Source: Tetrahymena elliotti 4EA
Taxonomy: Eukaryota; Ciliophora; Oligohymenophorea; Hymenostomatida; Tetrahymenidae
Direction: 5' to 3'
Assembly: GCA_000231825.2 (NCBI GenBank)
Contig: JH720325.1
Location: 414,696 to 478,695 of the forward strand
Length of the DNA stretch: 64,000 nucleotides
Of this stretch, positions 12,619-24,051 are shown in pieces. The notes below the pieces were generated by a model. It did not search any database. It was not told the origin of the DNA and saw nothing but the letters and a program-made list of their open reading frames with translations. The position numbers were made by a program, and so were the translations under genes. Position 1 is the first letter of the stretch; each line of letters opens with the position of its first letter.

Positions 12619-13384
12619 TTTTAATGACTAATTAATTATTTTAAGTATTCTAATAGTAGTTTAGTTTGTTTAATATGATAAATTAATTAATTACTAAATT
12701 ACTGAGCTATTAATATCAGCTACTTATCAATCAAAATATCATATTATCTTTTCAATATTATATTTAATTTAATTAATTAGACACTCAATTTTTAAGATAA
12801 GCTTAAAAATACTCAAAAAGTTAAAGTGCATTTAGTTTAAAATAATAATTATTTTATTTTTAGAATAGATGTGAAAAGAATAAAAATATTTTTAATCAAT
12901 ACTCACTCTATTACAATATTCATTTAATACATTAAATTAAACATTTAGATCAATTTAAACTCTTGAGCTGAATGAAGAGTTGAAAATAAGATCTTACTCT
13001 AAACAAAAAAATAATTTACAAGAAAAATATTTACTTTAAACCCAATATAATAAGACCCCCCTTATATATTTAGGGCTATTCAAATAGGGGTCTTATAAGG
13101 TTTTTTCTAGATAAAAGAGGTCTTATTTCAGGGAGGGGATCTTAGTAGAGAATTTAAAGTAATTATTTTATAAATATTAATTGAAAGCGAGATTAGTTCC
13201 TATCCAATCATTTAATATCTAAAAACCAAACAAAATAAATAGACCGACTCTCAAAAAAGTATTTTTTAAAAATACTTTTCATTGTTAAAGTATTTAATTT
13301 AAAAATTGAAATTTCTATTTGAGAATTATAAATTATTTTATGAATTATACTAAGGAGACATAAATTTTATATTTTTAAAAGAAT
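12619..13384. other. divergent intergenic region with GC-rich inverted repeat
   Basis: 766 bases between the capping-enzyme start (minus) and the small plus-strand gene. It is AT-rich except for a C/G-run cluster at 13050-13146 that is listed separately. Confidence 0.5.
13050..13146. repeat. inverted repeat ATAAGACCCC / GGGGTCTTAT plus extra arms
   Basis: ATAAGACCCC at 13050-13059 is the exact reverse complement of GGGGTCTTAT at 13087-13096, with a 27-base loop. A further right-hand arm, GAGGTCTTAT (one mismatch), follows at 13117-13126, and GGGGATCTTA at about 13136-13145. This is the most GC-rich spot in an AT-rich divergent promoter region, so it could be a hairpin or a factor-binding palindrome. 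I infer a regulatory role only from position. Confidence 0.6.
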
Positions 13385-13619
13385 ATGCAGAGATTTAAGA
13401 ATAACCAGTAAGTTTTAATACTAAGACGAACAAATTAGTAAGAAAAAATTTGATTTAATATGAGGCAATTTTTGGTGCAATTAAAATGATTGAAAATAAT
13501 TTATATGGCTAATTCTTAGTATTTCTGCAAATTAAGATGAAGAAATAATGGACGAAATGATAAATCAGAAAGTAACAGAGATTTCACAATTAATTAAATA
13601 TCTGAAAAGAAAATCTTGA
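13385..13619 (+). CDS. small two-exon protein, 50 residues, helical
   Basis: join(13385..13437,13520..13619). The region looked like coding fragments in shifting frames until an 82-base intron (donor A|GTAAGA, acceptor TTCTTAG|T) was taken out; the phases then match (2 and 1) and give a 50-residue protein ending in TGA. The C-terminal half (ISANQDEEIMDEMINQKV, then TEISQLIKYLKRKS) is a predicted amphipathic helix, a little like a Qc-SNARE heptad region, but it is too short and lacks a membrane anchor. Function is unknown. It ends only 41 bases before the kinase-TPR start, so the two might share a transcript. Confidence 0.5.
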
Positions 13620-13660
13620 AAAAAAATTAATTTTGAAGTAAATATTAAGTAACTAATTAG

Positions 13661-15997
13661 ATGAGTAATATTTTAACTATTTTTAAGAAGGTTTTTTAGT
13701 ATGAAAAACAAGAAAAATGGTATAATAGAATTAAGGGATTTTCTGTAGATTTGTGCGAAAAATTAGAAAAGTTATTAAAAAAATAACAGTTTATTAATTT
13801 AAACCTAATACAGGAGAGTAGAGACACTGTAGTACTTAAGGCATATTCAAAAAAATTACAATAGAATGTAGCTTTAAAAGTTTCAAATTACTTAAAAGGA
13901 TCATTAGATATTCTAAAGAAGGAAAATGATATAATAAAAGGGATTAAAGATGCATCTAGTATAGTATAGATTTATGATTTTATTTATTTTGAAAAATACC
14001 TAATATCTGTTTTAGTAATGGAATATTGTGATATGAGTTTGTATGAAGAGATGGAGCTTCATAAAAAGTTAAATAAATGGTATTCTTAAGAAGAGATTAC
14101 TTTGATAATTGTTCAAATTTCTCATGCGTTATCATAAATCCATTGCTATAAAATTATTCATGCTGATATAAAACCTCAAAACATCTTGAAAACCTAAGAT
14201 GGCAAGTATAAATTGTGTGATTTTGGCATATCTAAAAGGTTAAATTCAGAAAATTCACACACAAAAGATATAAGTGGGTTAACTTTTAAATATAGTTCTC
14301 CTGAGTAGTATAAGCACTTTGAAAACCAAGACCAATTACTAAGTTGCAAAACAGATATATTTTCTGCTGGCCTTGTCTTCCTTGAGCTAATATAATTTCC
14401 ATTAAATGAAAGCAATGCTAAAAAAATAAGAGAAAATAATTATAAAGATTTAAAGAATTTAGACTGCTTGTAGAATTCACCAATTTTCGAAATATTGTGC
14501 TAAAAATTATTTAAGGAAGATCCAAGTAATAGAATATCTTCTTATGAATTAATTTACTCTCTCGTAGGATCACTTTAATTTAATGATAAAATTCTCAGTT
14601 AACTTCTTACTATTGTTAGAACTGTTAAAAAGCAAGATTCCTTTGACGACACCAAGCATATTTCATTTGTTTTAAACTTAAAACTTTATTATTCTCTCTT
14701 AGAAGTATTTATTTTTAATAAGCTATCCAAATCATTCATTTCTCAGCTTTCATATTCATCAAAAAATTAAGGAAAATATGAAAATGAAAAGGAATATTTA
14801 TGTCAAGATGATTTAAATCTTACAACTAATATATCTATTAACAAATAATCTTAATCATAAAAAAATAAATAAATTGATGTTATTAATAATGATTATTCAT
14901 ATTCTTCATGCTTTTATATGAAGAAGAAGCCACCAACAAAATATCATTTTTTGGCTGATGCTTTATCAAACTGTTCTTTGATATGTGAATAATTAGGAAA
15001 GTTCAACAAGGCAATAATTCTTAGAGGGAATGCTATTAAGACATATTAAAAAGTATATACGTATAGTTGTTTAGATATAGCTCAGCAATTGTAATAGTTA
15101 TGTTGGAATTATTATTAACTTAAGGAATATGACAAATCAATATAATATGGTATTAGGTCTATAGACATGTATAAAAATTTATATAAGGAAGAAAATAATT
15201 AATTTATAGCTGAATGCTATAGATTATTAGCATGGTCATGTTAACAAATAGAAAAAAGATATATGGGGATTCAAAATGCTTAAAAAGCTTTAGCTATTTA
15301 TATATAAATTTATGGAGAAAAACCCAATAAAGATATAGCTCAAACCCTTAACACCTTAGGATTTATACATAGCGGAGTAAAAAATTATAGCAAAGAGCTT
15401 GAATACAAACTATAATCTTTAGAAATGTTTTAAGAGCTTTATCCACAAAGTTTTCATCCAAGTATAGCTACCTAATTAAATAATGTAGGAGTTGCTTATT
15501 TTAATTGTAATTAATTAGATAAATCCTTATTTTACTATCAATAATCATTATAAATGAAGAAAGGCATATATGGTAAAGCACACCATGAAATAATAAGCAC
15601 ATTAAAAAATATCTAAGAAATATATAAAAGGTCAAACCAAACTCAAAACATAGAGCTAATAGACTAAGAAATAAGTAACATCAATATAATTTTACAAAAA
15701 TAGTAAGAAGACAACTCGATCATAGAATACATACATATTCAAAGTAATATATTTAAAAGTAAATCATTTGTAATATTAAAGATTTTAATAAATGATTAGA
15801 AATGCAGAGATTCAGCTTTGATTTCTTAGAAGAATTTCATTAAATTGAATAAATATGAGAACAAACAAACAAAGAAATTACTTTTAAAAATTTTATTTTT
15901 TGATTTGAGTTTCAAATTTAGAAAAATATAAAATTAACGTTTATAACTAAATAATAAAAGCATGTTTCAATTAATTACCACATTTCTTCTCTAATGA
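13661..15997 (+). CDS. serine/threonine protein kinase with C-terminal TPRs
   Basis: Intronless, 778 codons. The start is the first ATG after an in-frame TGA at 13634. The kinase domain spans about residues 45-310: NVALKVS gives the ATP lysine (Lys73); catalytic loop HADIKPQNIL with HRD changed to His-Ala-Asp (Asp169 retained); CDFGISK (Asp187); then YSSPEQY and DIFSAGLVFLEL. The glycine loop is replaced by QESRDTVV with no glycine, which is unusual but tolerated in some kinases. The C-terminal half contains kinesin-light-chain-style TPRs (DIAQTLNTLGFIHSG; SIATQLNNVGVAYFN with PYY-like partners). It is probably an active cytosolic kinase whose TPRs bind partners or autoinhibit; that is inference. 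TAA/TAG-encoded Gln is frequent. Confidence 0.85.
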
Positions 15998-16988
15998 CCT
16001 CATCTTAAAATAAATAATAAATAAAATAAAATATTTAAAAATTAATAGATAGACAATAAAAGAATCTAAATTAAAAATAAAAGAATGAAAGATATTAAAG
16101 TTTATAAAAAATAAAATAATTTAGTTCAGATGTTTAAAAATATACTAAACAAAGATTTTCATAATTATATAAAGAATTTATAAATAGAATTAAAAATAAG
16201 GGCTAATGAATAAATATTTTTTAAGCTTTACTTCTAATATTCTAATCAAAATTTACAACCACAAATTATAAAACAAAACAAGTATTTAAATTAATTCTAA
16301 ACAAAAAATTATATAAAAACTTAAAAATTGCTTAAAAACATTTATGCAAAATATTGTTTTATTTAGTATTATTTCATATCCATTTTCAGTATTTTTTCAT
16401 TTAAATCTATTTATTATTAAAGTAAGCATCATGCAGGGATGTGCTTCTTGAAATTCACATTTGACTATAAAATTGTTTGTTTTGTTTAAAAATTATAAAA
16501 ATAACTTAAATGAATTTATATTAGATTTTTAATGCAAATAAATAAACTTTTCAGATAAATTATTAGATGGTTTTTTATTCACAATAGAAAATTTGTATTC
16601 TTTGTAAATAATCTTTGATGAAAATCTTTGTTTTTAAATAGACAACTATTCACTTCAAAATATAAAATAAAATAGGATAAAACTTCTAAATTTGTATTTG
16701 TGTATGAAAATGGCGATTAAAGCTTCATTTGATAGTAATATGTTGGATAATTTATAATAAGCCTTGAGACTTTGAAATAAATTTATGGAAATATGGCAAA
16801 TTGAATGAAGTAGATTTGGATCTGTAGAGAAATCCGTATCTGAGAGGGATTATCCAATCAAATGACAGAAATAATTAGATAGAGAATTTAAGGTACTCAA
16901 AATTTATTTTAAATGCTTGTAAAAGGAATAATTACCAAAAATAATTAATAAATTCACAATAAAAATAAATTAATAAAAAAGCATTAAA
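15998..16988. other. intergenic, H2B promoter region
   Basis: 991 bases. The last 200 bases before the H2B ATG are less AT-rich and hold the CCAAT element described separately. A 23-codon ATG...TGA reading frame begins at 16707, too short to call. Nothing else is seen. Confidence 0.5.
16853..16864 (+). promoter_or_regulatory. CCAAT element upstream of histone H2B
   Basis: TCCAATCAAATG lies about 130 bases before the H2B start. A CCAAT box followed by AAATG-like sequence is a known conserved feature upstream of Tetrahymena histone genes. It sits in the local GC-rich island of the promoter (GGGATTATCCAATC), which fits a factor-binding site. Confidence 0.55.
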
Positions 16989-17357
16989 ATGGCTCCCAAG
17001 AAAGCTCCCGCTGCTGCCGCTGAAAAGAAGGTCAAGAAGGCCCCCACCACCGAAAAGAAGAACAAGAAGAAAAGATCAGAAACCTTCGCTATCTATATCT
17101 TCAAGGTCTTAAAGCAAGTCCACCCTGATGTCGGTATCTCTAAGAAGGCTATGAACATTATGAACTCCTTCATTAACGACTCCTTCGAAAGAATCGCTCT
17201 TGAATCCTCCAAGTTGGTCAGATTCAACAAGAGAAGAACCCTCTCATCCAGGGAAGTCTAAACTGCCGTCAAGCTCTTATTACCCGGTGAACTCGCTAGA
17301 CACGCTATCTCCGAAGGTACCAAGGCCGTCACCAAGTTCTCTTCTTCCACTAATTGA
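16989..17357 (+). CDS. HTB: histone H2B
   Basis: Intronless, 122 residues, ending in TGA. The N-terminal tail is Lys/Ala/Pro-rich ([17 protein letters not shown]); the fold carries the invariant [38 protein letters not shown] and [11 protein letters not shown] segments of H2B. It pairs with H2A in the nucleosome. A TAA codon (17260-17262) in REV-Q-TAV reads as Gln, which by itself demonstrates the ciliate code because the position is an invariant Gln/Thr region of H2B. Codon use is strikingly different from its neighbours: C/G-ending codons (AAG, GTC, ACC, CTC) dominate, as expected for a very highly expressed ciliate gene. Sequence is of the Tetrahymena major H2B type; which paralogue I cannot tell. 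Confidence 0.98.
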
Positions 17358-19366
17358 GAAAACAAACCTAAAGCTTAATATTTTGCCTTTGCTTCTATTC
17401 TTTCCATTAATCACGAAGTTTTTAGTAGTAATAGGTCAAAATATCTCTTACGCGTATCTATAAATTCACATAAACTAATTAATTTATTGGCAAAAATAAA
17501 TAATTTCACATGTTAATTAATGTGTTTATGTCAACGTATGAAATATTATAATAATTCGAGTTGGTGTGTTCAAAACTCTCTCTTTATAGTCATTTATGTC
17601 TTTTAAATTATTTTTCATAAGCCTTCACAAATATGAGTGAACGACTTATTTAACGAGCTAATAAACTTGCTCTTTTGATTCTAAATTTGAAATAGAATAT
17701 TAGAAAGAATGTTTTTTTATTTAATTTCCTTGGTTAAATCATCATAACTAGGTGTCATATTTCACAATAATTTATTTTTGAGGGTTTTATCCGCCTTTTT
17801 ACAAATAAAAATAAAATTTAATTTGATAAATTGTGTTATTATTTAAATTCAACTATATTTGGGCTGATCAATATCTTTAATTTTCAAAAATCTTCTTAAA
17901 AGTAGGTTTATTTTTAAATGTTCAGGCCAAATAGATCTTCATTCAAATATATCTTTATTTAAAAAAAAAAAAATTATTTTTTTATTTGTATTTTCAGTAA
18001 TTATTTTGAATTATCTAAATAAATTCTTAAATATTAAATCGATTCAAAAAATAAATTAATAAAAATATAAATAAATTATTTGATTTTATTTTTAATCCTT
18101 TTTTATTCTTTTAATAAAGTCATCATAAAATAATTTAAGATAATTTAAATTTTTAAAATAAAAAAAACTTAATTTTATTGAAAGACTATCTTTTATCGTT
18201 AATTTAAATAAAAATAATTTAACCAAAAATAAATTATTTTTTCATTTCAATTTATTTTAAAAATAAAAATAATTAAAAAATCATATTTTGATTTTAAAGA
18301 ATAAATTAAATTTTATCGAAGTATCAAAATATTTTGTTAATATCAAAAATAATTTTTTAAAAGAGGAGTTTATTTTATCTTTAGTAATTTTTAATTTTTA
18401 ATTTTTTATGCAAATTAAAAAGGAAAAAGAGAAAACAAAATTAAGTTTAACAAGGTGATTTTTAAATAAGGTAAAAATAATATGAAATAAATCTAGATAA
18501 TGTAGATTAATATTAAGTAAATATTTAAATTGATTAAAAAGATAAAAACACCCTTTGTGAAAAAAAAATAGTTGTTAATAAATCTGATTAATGAATTAGA
18601 AATATTTTTGGGGTGAAATTATAAGATTGAAATGTTATTTATTGCAAACTTAACTTTAGATTTAAGCTAAAATTGTTTGTTTGAGAGAAAGTTGAAATCA
18701 ATTTCTAGATTAGAATTTAAAATAGACAAATATCTTAGAAAAAAGGAAGTGTTTGATAAAGTAATAATAATAGTTTTGGTGATATTGTTGTGATTTTTTG
18801 CCATGACTATTATATAAAAAGTATGTAATATATATAATTAAATGTAATGTTATGATGTAGAGAGCATACTATTTTAATTAGATTTACTGCTTGATGGCAT
18901 CAAAAAATTTAATTTTTGTGCTGTAAGAATAATAGAAAAGTGAAAAATTTAAATTATTTTGAAGAAAATAATTTGAAAATAATTAACAATAAAATAGAAA
19001 GAAAGATTTTTTAATAAGTATTGCCTTATCTTATTGAGTCCGCTATTTCAATGTGAAAACACGCATAAATATTTTAAACCTTTGATTGTTTTTTTGATAA
19101 CAGCTTGTATTTTGACAAGACTAATTTATTTCAAATAGATAGAGATTGATTGTTTATTTATTTTTTTCAATTTATCAAATAATTAATAAAATTTTGTTTA
19201 GAATAAATACTTACTTGTGAGCGTGTATGAGTAAAAAGAATCGAAAAGATATTCAAAAACAAATCAAAAAATAAAAAATAAAAAAATAAAGATTATTATT
19301 ATTATTATATATCAAACATTTAAAGAATCAGTCAAAATAATATTATTACAAATAAAAAAGAATAAA
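17358..19366. other. 2-kb gene-poor stretch
   Basis: The longest stretch without a supported gene. It is extremely AT-rich with homopolymer runs, plus a slightly more complex patch at about 17520-17720 (3' flank of H2B) and another at about 18780-18960. I found no convincing frame, no tRNA-like cloverleaf and no clear small RNA. Confidence 0.5.
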
Positions 19367-21265
19367 ATGGAAGGTACAGCTACTCAAGGCCAAACTATTG
19401 CTATTTCTGAAGTCGAAGCTTGGCTGAAAGAACAACTCAAGCCCTACTAATAGCGCATTGAAAAACTTGAAGAAAATGAGAAAAAGAAAGATGCTTTAAT
19501 TCATACTCTTGAGTTATCCTTATAATAGTTGACCTCAAATTTGGCTACTGCTAAAGACGCTAAAGTAAATAAAGTTGGACATAATGGAACCACTACTACC
19601 GCAGGTAATTTTTTTTATTAATTTATTAATTTAAAAGCACTGCAATTTACAATTCATTCTAAGCATTAGCCTTTTTTATAAAACAAAGTATTTATTCATT
19701 AAGCATATTCAAATAATACAAAGACAATTTTTCGTTAGTATAGAATAAATATCATTTTTATTATAAAAGTACATTTTGAATGCCTAAAGAGCTTCATTTT
19801 GGCATGATTTTTAAAAGTTAAAATCATTTTTAGCAAAAAATTAAAGACATTTCAAATAAAAATTAAAGAGATATTTGAATAGGTAGAAATTTCAAAAATA
19901 GAATCTCTTAAATACCTTAAATACTTTTCAAATAAAAAAAATCCTATATATTTTTTGAGAACAATCAACTTTCAGAAGCAATCCCATCCATTTTTATTCA
20001 CAATTTGTATAAATAATTGAGCTCAAGAGAAATTTTTTAAAAACAGATTCAGAATTTTTATTTTAGTAAAGTTAAATGAATAAAATAAAAAATCCAAAAA
20101 AATTTAAAATTGAATAAAATTATTTTGATTTTTATCTAGTTAATGGAGCTAAAAAGCCTACTACCGCTGTTGGACATACTGAAGATAAGAAAGAAGAAAA
20201 GAAGCCTATCACTAATAGATTATCTACTGCAAAGCCTGGTAATGAAATTAAATCAACTGAAACTAAGCCTGCTACTGAATAAAAGCCCACTTCTGTAAGA
20301 CCCACCACTGCTAAACCTAAACCTGAAGAAAATAAGGATGAAAAGAAATCTGAAGGATCTGAAAAGAAAGAAGATAAGAAGCCTACCTAAAGACCTACAA
20401 CTGCTGTCAAGAAAGATGATAAAAAAGAAGAAAAGAAAGATGAAAAGAAGGAAGAAAAAAAAGAAGAAAAGAAGCCTATTACTAAACCAATTACTACCAC
20501 CCCCAAACCTGTCAAAAAGGACAACGAACCTAAGAAAGAAACCCCTAAGGTAAAATTATAAAATGAATTAAATAATGTAAATGTAGTAGATAGATATTTA
20601 GATGTATTAGGAAATAGATAACATATAATTTGGCATAAAATAAACATTCAAATTAAAATTCATTTTATAGCAAAAATGGTTTTTTTAAAAAGAAATTTTT
20701 ATGAATGAAGATTATTAATAGCTTTATTAAGTAATCTGTATAATACAAAGATTAGAAAAATTATTTTATTCAAAAGGATGAGAAAAAGGATGAAAAGAAG
20801 CCTGCTGTTACACATAAAACTGATGATAAGAAGACTCCCATTACTACTCATAAACCCACTACAGGCGCTACTACTACTCATAAACCCGCTACTACAACTA
20901 CTACAGGTGCTAATAAGGGTAAAGATGCTGCTACCAAGGATAAGGATAATAAAAAAGATGCAGCTAAACCAGTTGAAAAGAAAGAAGAAGAAGCTAAAGT
21001 TGAAGATAAAAAGGAAGAAAAGCATGAAGAAGCAGAAAAGTAAGTAACTGAAGTTCAAGAAGTAAAGGAAGAAGTTGCTGCTGCTGTTACTGCAGCTGTA
21101 GTTGAATAATAATAATAGCATTAAGAAAAAGCTGAAGAAAAGTAAGAATAAACTAATGCAGCTGAAGAAAATTTACTTGACGGAGTTGAAGGTGAATAAG
21201 CAACTTAAGAAGGACATGAAGAAGAATAATAGCATGATGTCGTTGAAGATGAAGAAACCTTTTGA
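19367..21265 (+). CDS. Lys/Pro/Thr-rich acidic repeat protein, 3 exons
   Basis: join(19367..19604,20140..20549,20777..21265), 378 codons, all phases consistent. Residues 1-60 are a coiled coil (VEAWLKEQLKPYQQRIEKL). The middle is low-complexity with recurring KKPTT, KPITT and DDKKEEKK blocks (Lys/Glu and Pro/Thr), and the C-terminus is strongly acidic and Gln-rich, ending VVEDEETF. No domain is recognised. Composition and codon use (many GCT, AAG, ACC codons) suggest a well-expressed cytoskeletal or basal-body scaffold, but this is only inference. Long antisense frames opposite exon 2 and 3 are an artefact of the repeated GAA/AAG codons. Intron 1 is 535 bases, long for this window. Confidence 0.8.
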
Positions 21266-22370
21266 AAAACTTAATTAATTTGAAAAGCAAAATATGAATG
21301 AATAATTTATTCCCACACTTTTTCATAACTAATTTCCTTTGTTTTTCTTAATTAGGAAAGCAAGGAAATTAGCATATTAAATGTTTAATCTTTATTAATT
21401 ACCTATATAAATATTAATAAAAGTCTAACCCTCTTTTATATATTCTGTATTAACATATCATTTATTGCAAATCTCTATCCATTCATCATTTTTATATATT
21501 TAAAATATTCTTAAACATTCAAAGCTAATTTTGAAATCCTAATCTCATTTTATTATTTCTTTAGAATTGAGCCTTTTTAAATAGTAAAAAGATAGTCAGT
21601 CAATCAGTTTTTAAAAATTTTGTTTTTTGTTTTTTTAGAATTTAAAAAGTTTTTGTGTTATTTTAAGAAGTTCTAAAATAGATTCTACTTTCTGAACAAA
21701 GTTATTAATAAATATTCAAAAACGAATCATTTTCATAAAATTTGAGAATCTTTTCAATAAAAAGACAAAAAATTTGAAAATTTATTGAATGAAAATAAAT
21801 AAATCAATATCTAAAAAAAATTGAATAAATTTAATTTGAAATAAATTTTTAAGATTTGGTAAATATTTGTTTAAAAATAAATTATAATTTAAATTTTTAA
21901 AACTATCTTTAAATTTAGTTATGAAAATGGTTTTTTTTCTACTTTAACTTTAAATTATTATATTATATATTGCTAACTTTCAAGCATTACTTTAGTCTAA
22001 AATGATAAAAAAGAAATTATTAAAAATTATGTAAATGTAAGTATTTAAATCTTCTCTGAAAAGGTAATTAATTATTTTTGTTAAAAATAGATCAAAAATA
22101 AATTTTTCTTTTTAAAATAAAATCTTCATTGAATTTATTGAAGGTTTAAATTTTTTTACTTTGAAATAAAATATTTTTGAAAATTTCTTTACAATTTTAA
22201 AAGAAATAATTCATTTTTTTTTTGTAAAAATTTGGAGAGAGTGAGGATTATTAAAATGAAATCAAAAAAGGCAATGAATAATTAATCTGACAACTAATTA
22301 AATGTAAAAGTGAACAAAAGTTTTAATTATAATAAACAAAGCGATGATTTTTGAGATCATTTAGTTGTAT
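21266..22370. other. convergent spacer, no gene seen
   Basis: 1105 bases of AT-rich DNA between two convergent genes. No frame with coding character was found. Confidence 0.5.
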
Positions 22371-23373
22371 TCAATCAGATTTAACTTGGTATCCAAGTGA
22401 AATTTTATCAACTAATTTTTTATCTTTGTTTGGTAGGTCTTGATAGTAAATTTTCTGTTTCGTTTTGCAGATAAAGTTAGGAATTGTTTGGTTAAAATAC
22501 TCATGTCTTTATTTTGATAGCGGGTCTTCTTCTTTAGAAGTATCTGTTTTTTGAGGGTTTAGATTTGTATACAAAAAGTCGCATAAAGATCTTAACTGTA
22601 AGCCGAAAAACAGAATAATGTAAATTTCACTGATCTGATTGTGATCATACTTATCTTCTTTTTTATCATTTCTCCATACAATTTAAGGCTCTATCTTTTT
22701 AGGAGTAGACTTAACTAACTCTTTTTCTTAAGTCTCTTCTTTTTCTTTAATGATGTTGTAAGTATCGATAACGGCCTCTAATTTAGCATCCTTTTCTTTC
22801 TTTTCGCAGTTCTTGTACATTTCAAATCCCTATTTTACAACTTCGTGGGCCTTTGCTTTCAACTTTCTATACATGTCCCAAGCCTTACTGAGGGTTTTCA
22901 TTTTTTCTACATCAAAATTTTTTTTGAAGTACTCGTTACTGGTTACATAGTCGTATTTCTTTAATTCTTCTTTGAGTTTTTGGAAGAAAGAAGATTCTAT
23001 TGTCACTTTCTTTTCTTATTCAGCAGGCTTTGCTTCTACATTAAGAGGCGTGGAAGCTATTCTCAATTATTTTTTCATTAGAAGTTTTAGTTATTTTTTG
23101 ATTAATAATTAATTGATTTTGGATCGGGTATCACAACAAGAAAGGATTTAATTAACAAATTTTTTTTAATAATTAGAATGAATGATTAAAATAGATTAAT
23201 AAAATAAATAGGGATTTATCAAATTAAATTGTTTATGCCAATAACTCACTTCTAGAAATGTAGACACTTTTGATAGAGCTTAATTCTAGTTGCTTAGAGT
23301 TCTCTACCTTTATAATTGAATCTATCAATGGGGAAGCAAACTAATTTCTGATATATTCTAGATAATATTTCAT
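22371..23373 (-). CDS. unknown charged protein, 2 exons
   Basis: complement(join(22371..23056,23250..23373)), 269 codons. Exon 1 starts MKYYLEYIRNQFASPLIDS and ends at a consensus donor A|GTGAGT; the acceptor AATAG|CT gives matching phase (1 and 2). A shorter model would start at the ATG at 23078 in exon 2 with no intron. The protein is mostly charged and helical (EKKEKDAKLEAVIDTYNIIKE) with a central Trp/Tyr-rich part (SEIYIILFFGLQLRSLCDF). No signal peptide or membrane anchor of convincing length is present and no family is recognised. Codon use is typical of a real gene (many AAG, TAC, GAG). Confidence 0.7.
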
Positions 23374-23712
23374 ATTCTTTCGAATATAGAAGAACACTCA
23401 AAATTTCTTTTTATTAAAAGTAAATTCTGGCCAGGGAAGAAAAGAAAAGCATTGATTTTTTATTAAATATTTTTCTATTCTTCAGTAGATATTAAAGATA
23501 CTTTTGATATTTATCATTTTTAAATACTTTTTAGACAATTTGTTTGGTAATTAATTTCAGATAAAACATTTTTATTAAAAAATATTCATTTATAGAAAAT
23601 GACTCAATATACATAGGAGTGTTATTTTATCAATACAAGATATAAAATAAAATAAAAGAAATTATTTAAATTCTTTTGATTAGATACTTAATATATATAA
23701 ACAATCGTTGTG
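23374..23712. other. short divergent spacer
   Basis: 339 bases between the unknown minus-strand gene and a small plus-strand candidate. AT-rich, no motif recognised. Confidence 0.4.
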
Positions 23713-23895
23713 ATGCAATCAATTTAGGAATTATTGAAGAAAATACGGAAAGAAGAGTGTGTAAGATAAAGAATTAAATTATTAGTGGTGAAATAGATAA
23801 CTAATATATAATACATGTTAAATTTTTTTTAGTCTTACTTATATGCAGTAGTTTAAAATAGAATGTATAAATTGCAATTATGTGGAGAAAACTGA
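23713..23895 (+). CDS. candidate small two-exon protein, 36 residues
   Basis: join(23713..23760,23833..23895). The donor TGT|GTAAGA and acceptor TTTTTTTTAG|TCT are excellent and phase 0, giving MQSIQELLKKIRKEEC joined to SYLYAVVQNRMYKLQLCGEN and a TGA. Reading through the intron is also open (60 residues). Two Cys 16 residues apart recall small mitochondrial Cys-motif proteins, but no family is recognised. The case rests on splice signals and on composition richer than the flanks; a chance frame is possible because TGA is the only stop. Confidence 0.35.
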
Positions 23896-24051
23896 TTAAA
23901 AACGAAGATTAAATAAATTTTATTATTAAATACCCACGTGTATTAGTTGTTAATGAAATTCACATTATTATTTTTTCACCCACACATTAGCTGAAATAGA
24001 AATAGGAATTATTATAATTTGATACATAGTAGCTTTATTAAAATGTGGATA

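Noticed and set aside
13050..13146. C/G-run cluster as telomeric DNA
   Set aside because: Tetrahymena-type telomeres are GGGGTT repeats; these arms are single copies of a different sequence.
17520..17720. Possible structured RNA downstream of H2B
   Set aside because: Only short stems (5-6 pairs) can be drawn; there is no tRNA, 5S or snRNA signature.
20387..21121. Long minus-strand frames opposite the Lys/Pro/Thr-rich gene
   Set aside because: They are Ser/Phe/Leu repeats produced by the complement of GAA, AAG and ACT codons in the real exons.
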